From Undaria pinnatifida (Eukaryota; Sar; Phaeophyceae; Laminariales; Alariaceae): a stretch of 64,000 nucleotides of DNA. Shown here piece by piece: positions 21,429 through 32,318 of the stretch. The notes beneath the pieces are model-generated. The model was given only the letters and a program-made list of their open reading frames with translations, was not told the origin of the DNA and made no database searches. Every line of letters begins with the position of its first letter. Positions within the stretch are counted from its first letter, which is position 1. A program made the translations under genes and the position numbers. The stretch lies in assembly GCA_012845835.1 (NCBI GenBank), contig JABAKD010000008.1:13467501-13531500 (forward strand). Reading direction: 5' to 3'.

Positions 21429-22302
21429 GTAGAGCAGTTCGCTTATCGTTTCGAGCGTTGCCTTGAGCGGTTGTTGGAACTCCTGTGTGGATTTTGCGCT
21501 TCCCTACCCTACCCTGGTGTGTGACGATTCGCACAAAGAAAGGACTCTCGAGCTGAACCACGCCGTGTTCATACTGGGAATGTGGGGTGACTGCATTGCA
21601 GCAGCGACGCTGACTTAACTTGCACCACGCTTCACTACAGAATATCAGGTCTCTACGCATAGGCACATGGCTCCAAAAAAGTACAACTCCAAAATAAACC
21701 ATTAGGGTAAGCAACCGCCAGAGAGGCTGAGAGAACGTAAAAGAAATGCGGTTCGGCCACAAGGCATACCACGCAAAGGGATGGCATATAACACGATCTG
21801 CTTGATGCCGCGTCAGCAGCACCGCGAGCAGACTGCTATCGGAGTTAACGCACACACGTGCTGCCACTAAAATTGGTGCCATAAACGCATCGGATAATCA
21901 CGGTTCACAGTGCAAAACGCACTACACACAAAAAGGTACTTGTACGTAAGTACCTCCTAAAAAGAACAGCAACATAATAATATGACCGCGCATCAGCACA
22001 ACCATCATACACCACACACACCCCGAGGCACGAAGCGCCACGAGTATCACGACCACCCTGAGCCAGGAAGTGATCAACCTCAAACAGTCGAGCCCATGGT
22101 TAAGAGTAGACTCCTCCGCGTACGCGAGTGAAGAAGAGCAACACACACGGTCTAATGCAAGTACCACCGGCGGGCTTGCCTTATCACTCGTATCACTGGT
22201 GCCTGCTGTAAAAAGCGCCTCGCGCGCAGGCTGTGGCGCGCGCGCGACAAAGATAAACAAGCTACAGCCGAGCGCGTGTGTGCTCGAACATGCCTGGTAC
22301 AA

Positions 22303-22980
22303 AAATTAACGTTTGGCTTTGGCTTTGGCGCCTACTCTATTGTCACCGTGTACGTTTCGGATACTGCCGTATCTAGGTTTTGCTTCTATGTACTCGATAT
22401 TGCACGTCGGGAGAGTGTTGTGCGTTGTCCTTTTCGCATTACCATCACTTTTGAGACCCAAAATGTGTTGCCAAAAACAACGGAGATGTCCGGTGTTATC
22501 AACCGCGAACGCGCAGCAAGATTAGTAGTAGTATCATGCTGCCTGCGCGCGCGTCGTAATATTTCTTGGACAATACGGAACGTCCAGCAACCACCCCCTC
22601 CCCACGCCAACAACCCGGTTCGATTTTACGCGGCCGATGCTGTAACCGTCAATTTCTTAAAGTCGAACTGTTCCCTCTGAAGACCCAAGAGCGTTTATAT
22701 AATAGTCCATCTACACGTTTTTTTCGTGTTTTCGTTAAAATATCTCTTCCCAGGAAGAGATCCTACACGAGGAGCCCTGCGCACTACACACCACCACCTT
22801 GTTAACCTAGCCGTGCAACACCTTGGTCTGCTTGGTTGCGGCTGGCGTTTCTTACGGTTGGGATTATGGTCTGGGTTAGGTCTGGGGTTGGATTGGGTCT
22901 GGGCCGACCCACCGCCCACCAGGAAGTAAAAAAACAAAAGTTCCGCAGCACACGGAGGAAGCCTCGGACATTCGGCTACG
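22303..22980. other. Gap between putative membrane-protein gene and transposase remnant
   Basis: No convincing coding frame. If the minus-strand gene begins near 22,302, its promoter would lie here. Confidence 0.35.
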
Positions 22981-24485
22981 GTGTTCGCAGCCAAAGACAA
23001 CCGCAAGTGTGGCGAATACCCCGGGGATGACGTACAGACCAAGGACGAACCTCGAGTGGGCCGTGACCTTGGGAAGATCGGCGGCTATTTGAAGTGTGAC
23101 GGCCGAGGTGTCAGCGAGAGCGTCAGCGAGAGGGAGTGGGTCTTCAGCGAGGAAGATCTTGAGCTTTTAGCTCTTGATCCACCTGAGGAGCCAAAAGCGT
23201 GTCTCGACGGAGAAGGTCCGGTCCGAGAATACGCCAAGAACGTGCTGCTCGCGAGGGAAAGAAGCAACCAGGCTCTGGAAAAGTGCGGCCACCATCCGCG
23301 CGTCCACAACCCACTCGTGGATTATCAAGCTCGGCTGCATGTGCGACAGCGCGAAACATTCGTTTCACAGCGACGCACACGAGAGGGAAGATGTCGCGAA
23401 AAACCGTCTGTGCTATTATAAGGGAGAAGCGCCGGTTGGTCCTGCGGCAACCCTTTTGGAAGAGGGTGGGATGGCATTTGCTTACGCCTGCCGAGCAGGA
23501 CGCCCTCGCGACGCTGAAGGAGAAGGGTGAGGAAGCGTGATATGCTGAGGTGTTCAAGTTCGAAAGCGGCGGAACGGAGTACGTCGAGTTCCACGTCGAC
23601 TTCATGGGTGGCAAATCGAACGAGCCGTACTACGCTCTTCGTGAGGAGTAGGGTAAGGAGGATGGGTGGTGCAGCATTCGATTTGACTTAGCTGCGGGCG
23701 CGCCCTGCGAGTACTGTCACGACCCCGAGGTGTGTGAATTCCACAAGCCGGTGTATCACACTGGTCGGGACGAATCTATATGCTAGGCGTTCGCACGCGA
23801 GGGGTATGAGCGGGTGATCAGGGGTGTCACACGATTGAGGAAGAAGACAGAAGGGCCAGGAGATGAAGGCAGGAGACAAGCGGACCAAGCAGATGAGGCC
23901 GAAGGCAGTCAGCGGGGAAGTTTTTGGAGAAACCGAGGTGGAGATGGGTATACTCCGGGAGGGGTACGATGGAATGGCCAAGGGGAGAAAAAGCAGGTGC
24001 TCTGGGAGCGCGGGTGGTTCCTCGACGGAATGTCGACGGCGCCGACCGAAGCACCTGAGGCGGACATCGACACCGCTCTCGGCAACCTGCCCGATTCCAA
24101 GAAAGAAAGGCCGGCGTTGCAGCACTTAGTGGAGAGCCGTAGGCACATCCTGCAGCTATCGTCGAGATTCGCCCCGCAGGTGGCGCGGGTGGGGATCGAG
24201 TACTCCTGGGGAATGTTCAAGCAGAAAATTCGGTGGGAGATCAACGGCGAGATTCCGACGCATCTGCACCGAGACATGGTCGCTTCGATGTGCACGGAAA
24301 CGATCCTGACGGTCCAGCGCGTGCGCCGCGCTACTGCCGGACATATGTGGCCCTTCTGAGATGGGCAGAGTCATCGAGTCCAAGGACATGATCGACAAGA
24401 TGAAGACTTGTGAAGCGCATCGCAACATCCTCGACTTGGAGCCTGGTTTCATCGACAAGCAGTGGCAATACTCGTTAAGAACAAT
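22981..24485 (+). pseudogene. Decayed DDE-type transposase with internal deletion
   Basis: Pieces of one transposase appear in order. From 23,540 the frame reads VFKFESGGTEYVEFHVDF and then YYALREE, interrupted by TAG at 23,649. It continues as RFDLAAGAPCEYCHDPEVC and KPVYHTGRDES, interrupted by TAG at 23,784, then LRKKTEGPGDEG. After a jump comes KQVLWERGWFLDGM (near 23,996), a LVESRRHILQL block and VARVGIEYSWGMFKQK (near 24,190). The frame changes at 24,359 into GRVIESKDMIDKMK and ILDLEPGF. This order matches a DDE transposase family that I recall from algal genomes, whose C-terminus has a Tc1/IS630-like 'E-WG-K' motif. The central region that should carry the first catalytic acidic residues is missing between EGPG and the MKAGDK-like remnant near 23,863. 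Two stops, frame shifts and the deletion make it non-functional. Family name from memory; moderate certainty. Confidence 0.75.
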
Positions 24486-25685
24486 AACCGTGTTGATAGC
24501 AATCTGAGCGTGCAGCGATTGCTGCATATCTTGGTATTACTTTTTAGCCGTGCAAGTTTAGTCTGTCTTGTCCCTTTGGGTTCCCCAAGTTGCCCCCGTT
24601 CCCCAAGTTGCTCCAGCCCCAAGTCCCTTCGGGCCTGTGGGTTACTATGGGGGGAAGGCGTGGCGTCTGAGGACACACGGATATCTTCGAGTTTACCACT
24701 GATGGGTACGCATGGGTGTTGTTCCTCGAATCGTAACATGTAACCGACATAGAGACCTGAGAACGTCACTGACTATGGCGCATATAATGTCACTGCTGTG
24801 TTTTCTCTTCGTTTTTGATCTCGGTCCATTTCCGAGCCTGGTGTGCAGCGATGCTGGCCCCGAGCTCTCCTTGAGTTCAAGACTGTAGGTGTGTACGAAG
24901 GTGTGTTGCGCTTGCCGAGTCGCGAGACGCTCTACATCTCGGAAACACAATTGATACAGAATGTCGAAGATGGGAGTAATTAGTAAAAATATCTCGCTGG
25001 GCTCCGGTGCTCGTTGATCGCGTGGATGGTAGGTGTTGATATCCGAGTGCAGCGTACACTACTCGCTACACGCAGCAACACATCACTTACTGAGGGCCAT
25101 ACAGCAAAACATACCGAACCGCATCGCTCAAGAGATTATCATGTATCTACGCGTTAAGAACCAACTCCATCGCGGCATCTCGTAATGCAGATGTCACCCC
25201 CGTCCAGCATACGCCGAAAACGGTGGACCCGAAAAATTACGACGCACAGCTCAACTTTGCGATTTCTTATCTGGAATATTAACACCGTATTCGTGACGCC
25301 CGTGCGAGATTATGTCTTTCCACAGGCTTTTCGTTTTTTTTCCAGATGAATTTCAGTCGCATCTTATATTTTTTGGGGTTGCTTTTCTGTCAAATCTTTC
25401 CTCGAAAAAAGAAGAACAAAGCCGGAAAGACACGTCTCGGAGGGTGCGTGAACAATGCCGTGTCAATTTTTCATGTCTAACTGCGTAATATTGGGCTGCG
25501 CGTGGCCGATCTCCAGCTTCGACACATTCTTGGCTGGCCGAGGTCGTGCGGCAAACCAGAGAAAAAAGAGAAAATATCGTACTTGGAACACGGAAAAATA
25601 AAAAGGAAAAAAAAGACGAAAAGATGAAGAAAGCGAGGACACAGAGCAGCAATACGTACACGTGTACGAGTACTTGTATCATTGA
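24486..25685. other. Gap without recognisable gene
   Basis: A short CCCCAAGTTGC tandem repeat at about 24,585-24,640 is the only structured element. No coding frame is supported. Confidence 0.4.
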
Positions 25686-26234
25686 TCACGAGTTGTTGAT
25701 GACCTGGCCAAGTGTCGATGAGAAGGCTGATGTGACAGCTACTGCTGTTTGTAGTGCACACAACTTTTTCAATATCAGGTACAGCTTCATTCCTGTGCAT
25801 AGCCCTCCCAGCACCAGCGGAAAAAAGGAGACGCAGGAAAAACAAAACGGAAAAAAAAGCAGCGCAAGAGCAGCACTGACAGCAGCAGTAGTGTTCATGG
25901 AGCAAATAGTCCACCCTCTGATATGTTTGTGTACGATATCCACACCAACATGTCTCTCCATGTGAGTTTTCGAATCTGACAGAGAAGCACAGCAAGGCGA
26001 ATCAACTCTCGAGGCCAGTATTCCACCACCGCGGGCGAGGTACAGCGAGCACACCTGTTCTTGGTAGACCTCAAAGATTTGAGCTTTCTCGGCTTCCTCC
26101 CCCGCCACAGCTGTCGTAGCGCCAGCCGTTGTGATCGTAGGTACTGGAGGGGCATCTTCAAGCGGAGGGTCTCGCAACTGGCCGTCCTCCAGCGCAGCAT
26201 CTCGACCTTCGCCTGTAACGATCATGGAGCTCAC
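25686..26234 (-). CDS. Possible small protein or first exon, unknown
   Basis: A 182-codon frame starting at an ATG that reads MSSMIVTGEGRDAALE. The first 70 residues are acidic and Pro/Ala/Thr-rich, followed by EEAEKAQIFEVYQEQ, which looks protein-like. The remainder has a hydrophobic stretch (TAAVSAALALLFFPFCFSCV) over lower-complexity AT-rich DNA. It is divergent from the ankyrin gene, with 367 bp between start codons. I recognise no family. It may be an exon that ends early, or chance. Confidence 0.25.
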   Translation of the reverse strand: MSSMIVTGEGRDAALEDGQLRDPPLEDAPPVPTITTAGATTAVAGEEAEKAQIFEVYQEQVCSLYLARGGGILASRVDSPCCASLSDSKTHMERHVGVDIVHKHIRGWTICSMNTTAAVSAALALLFFPFCFSCVSFFPLVLGGLCTGMKLYLILKKLCALQTAVAVTSAFSSTLGQVINNS

Positions 26235-26601
26235 TGAGAGCTACTACAGTGGGCAAACTGCAAGAAGCCGTGTGGTGTGTGTCGCGGTTGGGTCAGCTGT
26301 CCCAAGGCACTTTTTTCTGTGTATACCCTCTTTGCCCCCCTGCAGCGCGCGGACGTCTGGGGTTTTGCGCAAGATACATAGGCGATATATGTTGAGGGGA
26401 TGATTCAGTATCACGAAGATAGAAATGCGCACCCGCCGCCCTCTGGGCCTGTGGCCAGCTGGCTGTAGCTTCTACGGAACCAGAGCCTTCACGAGAGACA
26501 TAGTTTAGGCAAATCGGAAGCGTTACATTGCCTCACAAGGGTACGGCAAGGCTCTGTTCCTTCGAAAAACTTCACGTTTTGAACGGTGATATATCCAAAT
26601 T

Positions 26602-28002
26602 ATGAGCAGTAGCCAGCGGTTGCGTCAAGCGGCCTTTCACGAGGCAGCGCGATCCGGGCACAGCGATCGCGTCATGGCCTACCTCCAGTCTGGAGGGATA
26701 GACCTCGAGAAACCTGGGAACGGACGATCCCCTTTACTCTCCGCTTGCACCAACGGCCACAAGAATGTCGCCAAGGTCCTGCTGTCCGCCGGCGCCAACG
26801 TCCACGCCTGCGATCCCGAGAGATTCTGCTGCCTCCACGCTGCTGCGCTCGGCAACTACGTCGCCCTAATGGACATCCTCCTGGCCCATGGGGCAGACAT
26901 CGAGGCCGTCGACCACCTCAAGTCTACCCCGTTGCACGCGGCGACGCTCAGGGCGAATGTCGAGGCGATGAAGTTTCTGCTCCACCGCGGCGCCTACATA
27001 TCTCCTAGGACCACCGACCACCACACTCCGCTCCTGCTGTGCTGCTCCGTGGGATTCGAGCACCCCGCCCTGGTTCTCTTGGAACGGGGCGCGGACCCCA
27101 TGGACCGCACCCTCTCCGGCAACTCCTGCCTGCTGATCGCCGTCGCGAACGGCTACTTCCGCATCTCGGAGATGCTCATCGCGAAGGGCGCCAACCCCAA
27201 CCAAGAGGGCGAGAAGCGCATCCCGGTGATCCACGCCGCTAGCGGCGCCGGCTCGAGGCGCATCGTCACCGCCCTGCTGAAAGCAGGGGCGAGCACCACC
27301 AGCCTCGACGGCGTCAACTCCGGCACGGCCCTCTTCCACGCGGCGGGGTCCGCGCGCCCGGTCGCCACCCGCCTCCTCCTGCAGGCCGGCGCGCTCGAAA
27401 CGGCCAAGAATCGGTGGGGTATGACGCCCATGGAGGTCGTCGGCACTATGCTGTCCCAAGAGATAATCGGTGCGCCGTCCGTGACCAACGGGGTTGTTGC
27501 CGTGCGCCACGCGCTCCTCCGCGGCCCCGCTTTCCGCGCCCGCTCCTGGCTTTGGCCGGCGACTCTAGACGGCAGAGAAGGAGCGGCGGCGTCAGCGCCT
27601 GTGGCGGTGACGGCAGTGGTGGCGGTGGAAGCAGTAGCGGCAGCGGTAGCGTTGGACGCGTCTTCTAACGGTGACGGCGGGAAGGGTAGTGTTGAGGAAG
27701 GGAGAGGGGGCGACGGCGGCGGCTGCGGGGGGGCGGGTGGTGAGGGGGATGGGGGAAAAGAACGAGAAGGGGCGGGGGGGGGTGAGGGGGGGGGGGTGGG
27801 AGGGGGAGGAGGAAAACCAGGAGCAGGAGGAGCAGGAGGAGCTGGAGGTGGAGGAGGAGGGCTAAATGGGGGGTGTGAGGCGGGTGCCGGGGCGGCAGCG
27901 AAGAACCGGGGCGCCACGGCTGCAGTACCAGCAATACGACCTTGTAGGCGCTGCAAACGCTGGGGGGAGGATCCCTTCGCGTTCTCGGCCATGTTCAGGT
28001 GA
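26602..28002 (+). CDS. Ankyrin-repeat protein
   Basis: Ankyrin repeats mediate protein-protein binding; the partner cannot be inferred. The frame starts MSSSQRLRQAAFHEAARSG and contains about eight consecutive 33-residue repeats over residues 9-271, with a further partial one. Typical cores are SPLLSACTNGHKNVAKVLL, TPLHAATLRANVEAMKFLL and LLIAVANGYFRISEMLI. Residues 320-440 are low-complexity Ala/Val then Gly-rich, with almost no non-Gly/Ala/Glu content after 370. The last residues contain CRRCKRW. No intron is needed up to 27,998, but the apparent stop TGA (28,000-28,002) lies within CAG|GTGAGG, a consensus splice donor. The true protein may therefore continue in a downstream exon. The ATG at 26,602 is chosen because the first repeat follows at once. 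The antisense Pro-rich frame is a shadow. Confidence 0.85.
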   Translation: MSSSQRLRQAAFHEAARSGHSDRVMAYLQSGGIDLEKPGNGRSPLLSACTNGHKNVAKVLLSAGANVHACDPERFCCLHAAALGNYVALMDILLAHGADIEAVDHLKSTPLHAATLRANVEAMKFLLHRGAYISPRTTDHHTPLLLCCSVGFEHPALVLLERGADPMDRTLSGNSCLLIAVANGYFRISEMLIAKGANPNQEGEKRIPVIHAASGAGSRRIVTALLKAGASTTSLDGVNSGTALFHAAGSARPVATRLLLQAGALETAKNRWGMTPMEVVGTMLSQEIIGAPSVTNGVVAVRHALLRGPAFRARSWLWPATLDGREGAAASAPVAVTAVVAVEAVAAAVALDASSNGDGGKGSVEEGRGGDGGGCGGAGGEGDGGKEREGAGGGEGGGVGGGGGKPGAGGAGGAGGGGGGLNGGCEAGAGAAAKNRGATAAVPAIRPCRRCKRWGEDPFAFSAMFR

Positions 28003-28010
28003 GGGTGGCG

Positions 28011-28455
28011 GGATCTCTTTTGTTTAATTGTATGTAGAAGCGGCAGGATGGCCGCGCGACCAGCGGTCGAAACGTTCGAGCGATGCGTGCTCATGCTTGT
28101 ACTGTACGACTACCCTTCTGCTTCTGCCTGAAGGCGTAGCTGAAAGCTGTGATTGCGGCTGCTACTAGTTGTGGAAATTGTATGGTATGGCATGGTATGG
28201 TATGGTTTGGTATGGTATGGTATATCATAGTATTGTATGGTATGGTGTGGGTACGGTATGGTATGCGGGATCTCTTTAGTTTAATATAATAGTATGTAGG
28301 AAGGCGGCAAGACGGCCGCGCAACCCGCCGTTGAAAGGTTCGAACTGTGCGTTTTGCTCACTCGCCCCGACTTGCTTGTACGATCGCTTTTCTGCTTTTG
28401 GCTGAGGGCGAAACCTAGAGCAGTGACTGCTGCTACTTATTTTGAAAGTTGATTT
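28011..28455. repeat. 257-bp tandem duplication downstream of the ankyrin gene
   Basis: GGATCTCTTTT-GTTTAAT, GTATGTAG-AAG, GGCGGCAAGACGGCCGCGC and the following 150 bp recur with an offset of 257 bp (first unit from 28,011, second from 28,268). Each copy ends in a TGGTA-type pentanucleotide run. Confidence 0.85.
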
Positions 28456-28732
28456 GGTATGGCGTGGTGTGGCATGGTGTGGCATGGTGTGGTATGGTAT
28501 GGTATGGTATGGTATGGTATGGTATGATATGGTGTAGTATGGTGTAGTATGGTATGGTATGGTACGGCAATGTGGTATGGGCATGGTACGGTATGGTATG
28601 ACATAGTGTAGCATGGTGTGTGGTATGGTACGATGTGGTATGATATGGTATGGTATGATATTTTGTGGTGTGGTGTGGTGTAGTGTGGTATGGTATGGCA
28701 TGGTATGGGATATGGTATGGTATGGTGTGATT
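28171..28732. repeat. TGGTA pentanucleotide repeats, two blocks
   Basis: Blocks at about 28,171-28,265 and 28,454-28,732 of (ATGGT)n with variant units. The Tyr/His/Thr-rich frames across them are artefacts. Confidence 0.95.
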
Positions 28733-28942
28733 TATGGCTGTCTTGAGCCTGATGTAGTAAAATATTGAACTAATGTGCAAGGACAAGCGGAGAAGACGCA
28801 CCATCTGTATATACGAAGTATACATCTCAATATTCGTATACCCGCACTCTCACAGATGTTTCGTTTCGTTTCTTCAACTTATCGTGCCCGTCGCATCGTG
28901 GCGCCCTATTTCTGAATACCGCTCCCCCCTCCACACCTCTAT

Positions 28943-29106
28943 CTGCCTGGTTGGTGAAAACCCGACGTACTCCGTCCCGGCATAATAGGGATGCGAGGGT
29001 CTATGGTCATACGACTACGGCCATGCACAAATTGAATGTACCCCGCCCCCCCTCCGCACCTCTACGGTCTTCAGTCTACGGCCATGCATGATATGAGTAT
29101 ACCCCC
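28943..29106 (-). repeat. R3 dispersed repeat, copy plus adjoining fragment
   Basis: TGCCTGGTTGGTG, ACGTACTCCGTCCCGGCATA, GATGCGAGGGTCTATGG and TCATACGACTACGGCCATG, followed at 29,058-29,106 by a second end fragment (CTACGGCCATGCATGATATG then poly-C). Confidence 0.8.
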
Positions 29107-30530
29107 CCCATCGCCCTCCCAGGTTGCCATCTTCCCAAACGGCATCCTTGGAGGCGCGCTGACAAGCGCTTGAACTTCCTCTCCCTGCCCGATCCTTGCC
29201 GCGAACCCGTCTGCCTCCGTTCCTTCCGGTGCGTCGAAAATATTTTGCGGGCAGGTACGCGGACAAAGCGTATCCCTGAAACACGCGCCACATGATCCGG
29301 TCCTGTGTTCTTCGCGACGGTACAGTGTGCGGTGCAGCCCGTAGTGCAACGCCGGCTCGCTACGTAATTTATGTCGGGCACGTCGTGTCGCCAAGAGCCC
29401 CTGTAAATAGCTTGCGAGGCCGCGTTTGATGTGCCCTTGGTTTGTATCGGAGTGGCACACTTCTTGCAACCGGAACGAGCGTTTACGCGTTGGGCGTGAA
29501 AACACTACAGCCTGGAGAAGCTGGCTGTCAACCGCAACCGTCACGGGGGGTCGATCGCCTGCCGACGGGCCTCGCTGCCGGGCACTTTCAATCCTCGCCA
29601 AGTTGGGATCGCGGCGTTGCCGACGGCCAGCCCGACGAAATAGCAGACCAACTAGCGAACCGACGGAGCGCCCATCGCACTGTGTCGCGGTCGGGCGACA
29701 GTCACGCATGTCACGGGCGCGTCGGGTAAGCCCCCCCCCCCCCCACCGTCCAGAGGGATCCCGCTCTGTGGTTTCCGTGGAAACGGATAAGGATAAGAAG
29801 ATGCACCGCAACGCTTCCAACGCGGCGCATTACCCGGGGGAAGTAGGTCTTTCGCAGACACCATCACTGAATCCTGACAGCCCGTTCGCTCGCCCTGGGA
29901 TGGGATACGATAGCGTGTTCGGTTCTGCGCAAGCAACTCGCTGTCGACGAAAGCAAACTGATTGCACGGTCGCGCTTTTTTTTGCAGGCGGCAGACAGGC
30001 GGGAAGGGAAGAGGGGGTACTAGGCTCACAACCCGGTCGTCGGTGGGGGGGGGAGAGGTCCGACGAATGCCACGAGAGCTGATAGGGTGGTGACGGGTTT
30101 TCGTCGCTTGGTCGGTGGGAGGGCAGGAGGAGACGCAGTAGCGAGAAGCACGCTATTGAAGACAGCTGGGCGGCTCATTTTGTTGTGGTTGTTGCCGTTG
30201 TGTTTAGCCGTCTGCTTGGTTTTCCGAGTGAGCAATGGCGGTAGCAGGAGGGAGGAGAAGCCACAGCAGCTGTGTAACGTTTTAAAAGGGAGACAGCACG
30301 TTGTTGTTCGGTAGTAGCGGCGGCGGTTGCGGCGGCGGTAGTGGTGATGGCGGGTGAAAACCGTTACTGGTACTCGACAGAAATCCGGCTCTTGTGTATA
30401 GTTTGTTATCGCCGACCGTCGGTTCAACGGTCCTCTCCGGTTGGGAATCGGAGATTCGTTTTTCGCTAGGCCGTTGTACCGATTTCGTACCATCCGTGGG
30501 TGTTAGAAGTGGGGTGCGCACTGAGCTATG
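29107..30530. other. GC-rich stretch, long frames on both strands, no gene called
   Basis: Frames of 218 codons (plus, 29,426-30,082) and 249 codons (minus, 29,820-29,071) overlap. Neither shows a domain, and high GC lengthens frames by chance. A minus-strand piece near 29,250-29,130 (FDAPEGTEADGFAARIG) looks slightly protein-like and could be an exon. Confidence 0.35.
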
Positions 30531-30539
30531 AATCTGCGG

Positions 30540-30810
30540 TATGAATTTGACTGCAGTGGGCGCGTTGAGCCACGGTTACGCAGTTGGTGTCTTGAGCTAC
30601 GGGTAGGAAGAAAGCGCGTTAAGCGGTGGATCTGTGGATAGGGTATGCGTGTTGAGCTGTGGGTAGGCAGTAGACGTGTTGAGCTGTGGATAAGCAATAA
30701 GCTTGTTGAACGGTGGAGACACATGTATATATCATATGCAGCAGGCGTGTTGGCTTTTGGATTGCACGTGGTGGATAGTAGATAATATAGCAGGCATGTT
30801 AGGCCTTGTG
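30540..30810. repeat. Minisatellite, about 31-bp units
   Basis: Recurring GTGTTGAGCTGTGGATAG-type units with GGCAGTAGAC spacers, at least seven imperfect copies. Confidence 0.7.
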
Positions 30811-32318
30811 CAACATCCTCTGCCTTTCCTTTCCGGCGTCTGAGCGGCCCGCAAAGATGCCTCCTGCTGGCTTGTAGAAACTGTTGCCGCGCGACCGAGG
30901 GGCTGCTGTGTTTGTACAACTTTTCCGATCGCGCTTGTGATTGCCCCCAAGGAGTATATTCAATAGCCGCCCAGGTCTTTCTGTTAATATAGTTGTAGTA
31001 TTGCGGCCGTAGGTTGGCCCTACATGGCGTCGTAAAAGCACGCGCCAAGGGTGGATGCGGCTCATGGTGTCATATTCAAAACTTTTTCTTCATTGTTTGT
31101 TTTGCCAGATTTTATCACCCTGTAACAGTAATCCCACTCTACATCCGAGTAGGTTGTCGCTCAACGACTTTGTTTCAGCAATTCGACAGGGTTAGTAACG
31201 GTATCTCCGGCTGGTGGCTTTTCCCCAAGATAGTTCATCCTGCGTTATGGACCCGCTGCAGGTATAGTGAATACGTAAATGCCTGCTTGTTACGGAGACC
31301 GCTGTGTCCTATCATTTCCATATTCCTTGTCGGCCTCCGATGCGCCCCGTCGTCAATGCGCAGTCACAAACCCAGTCGAGCATCCGAGCTCTACAAACGG
31401 CGTTCCACACGCACAAGAAGCTCCGACTAGATGGTTTTTGGCGGCGGCGTGGGCTGCATTCCATTTCTTGGATGGATTTGCTCCCATAACTCTGGAAGAA
31501 GGGCATCGACCGCCGATGGTAAATCAGCCAACTCAACTTTTGTCAGCCGCTCGCCCGCAATAAGAGTACCAGAGCACCAGATGCCGATAAAATAGCAACA
31601 CCCGGGGACCGGGGATAGAATTCAAGGTGAATAAATATGTACTACGTGTTGTTCTGTTCCATCTTTTTGTTTTCAAGTTTCGAGCGACCGCCATGACGGT
31701 CGATACTCCGGAACGTGCCTGTTTGCAAGCGCCTATCATTAGGGATGGTGACAGCCGTCACGTCCGCCGGTGACACCCCGCCCGTGCCCGATCTGCCCAC
31801 CGTTTGCCTCGAAATGCCTCTTTGCTATTCCATTCGATAACCATTTCGACCAAAAAAAACGTAGCACGTACGCAGGGAGCCGCCGTTTCTGTCCGCTCAT
31901 GTACCCGCCCGCCGAGCCGAGGGCCGTGTAAGCTCCAACCGCGTCCCGGTTAAACTGCAGCCCTGTTGAAGTCCGAATACCTCCAAACGCTCTTATGAAT
32001 GACCTAATTTAAAGTTGGCCCTATACGACGTCACCGAAGCACGCGGCAAGGGGCCCTTCCCCCCGTCCATGTGCGACGCTACGAAGATAGCACCCGAAGA
32101 ACCCCCCACCCCCTTCGCATCCTATGACACGGCGCGACAAACCCACTATGAGCAAAGCCCAGCTCCCCCCCCTTCCCCGCGGCGCCCCCTTCTCCTCCCC
32201 TCCCCCCCCCCTTCCAGGGACACGGTGCCACACTCGTAAGACTCGGGCTTCTGATCCCGCCGCCTCCCCCCCCCCCCCCCCCCCCCCCCGTCCACATCCC
32301 GTGGTGCTACAAAACCCA
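30811..32318. other. Intergenic stretch 3' of PSMD13
   Basis: No convincing gene. The short block GGCCCTA-(C/T)A-GACGTC-(G/C)-AAGCACGCG-CAAGG occurs at about 31,015-31,050 and again at 32,018-32,053. C homopolymers lie at 32,265-32,289. Confidence 0.4.

Noticed and set aside
27153-28094. 313-codon minus-strand frame opposite the ankyrin gene, Pro-rich
   Set aside because: It mirrors the ankyrin coding region and its Gly-rich tail. High GC opens the antisense frame and there is no independent domain.
28276-28825. His/Tyr/Thr-rich frames
   Set aside because: Translation of the TGGTA pentanucleotide arrays.
29071-30082. Long overlapping frames on both strands
   Set aside because: GC-rich region, no domain, no clear splice context. 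A single exon on the minus strand cannot be excluded but cannot be supported.
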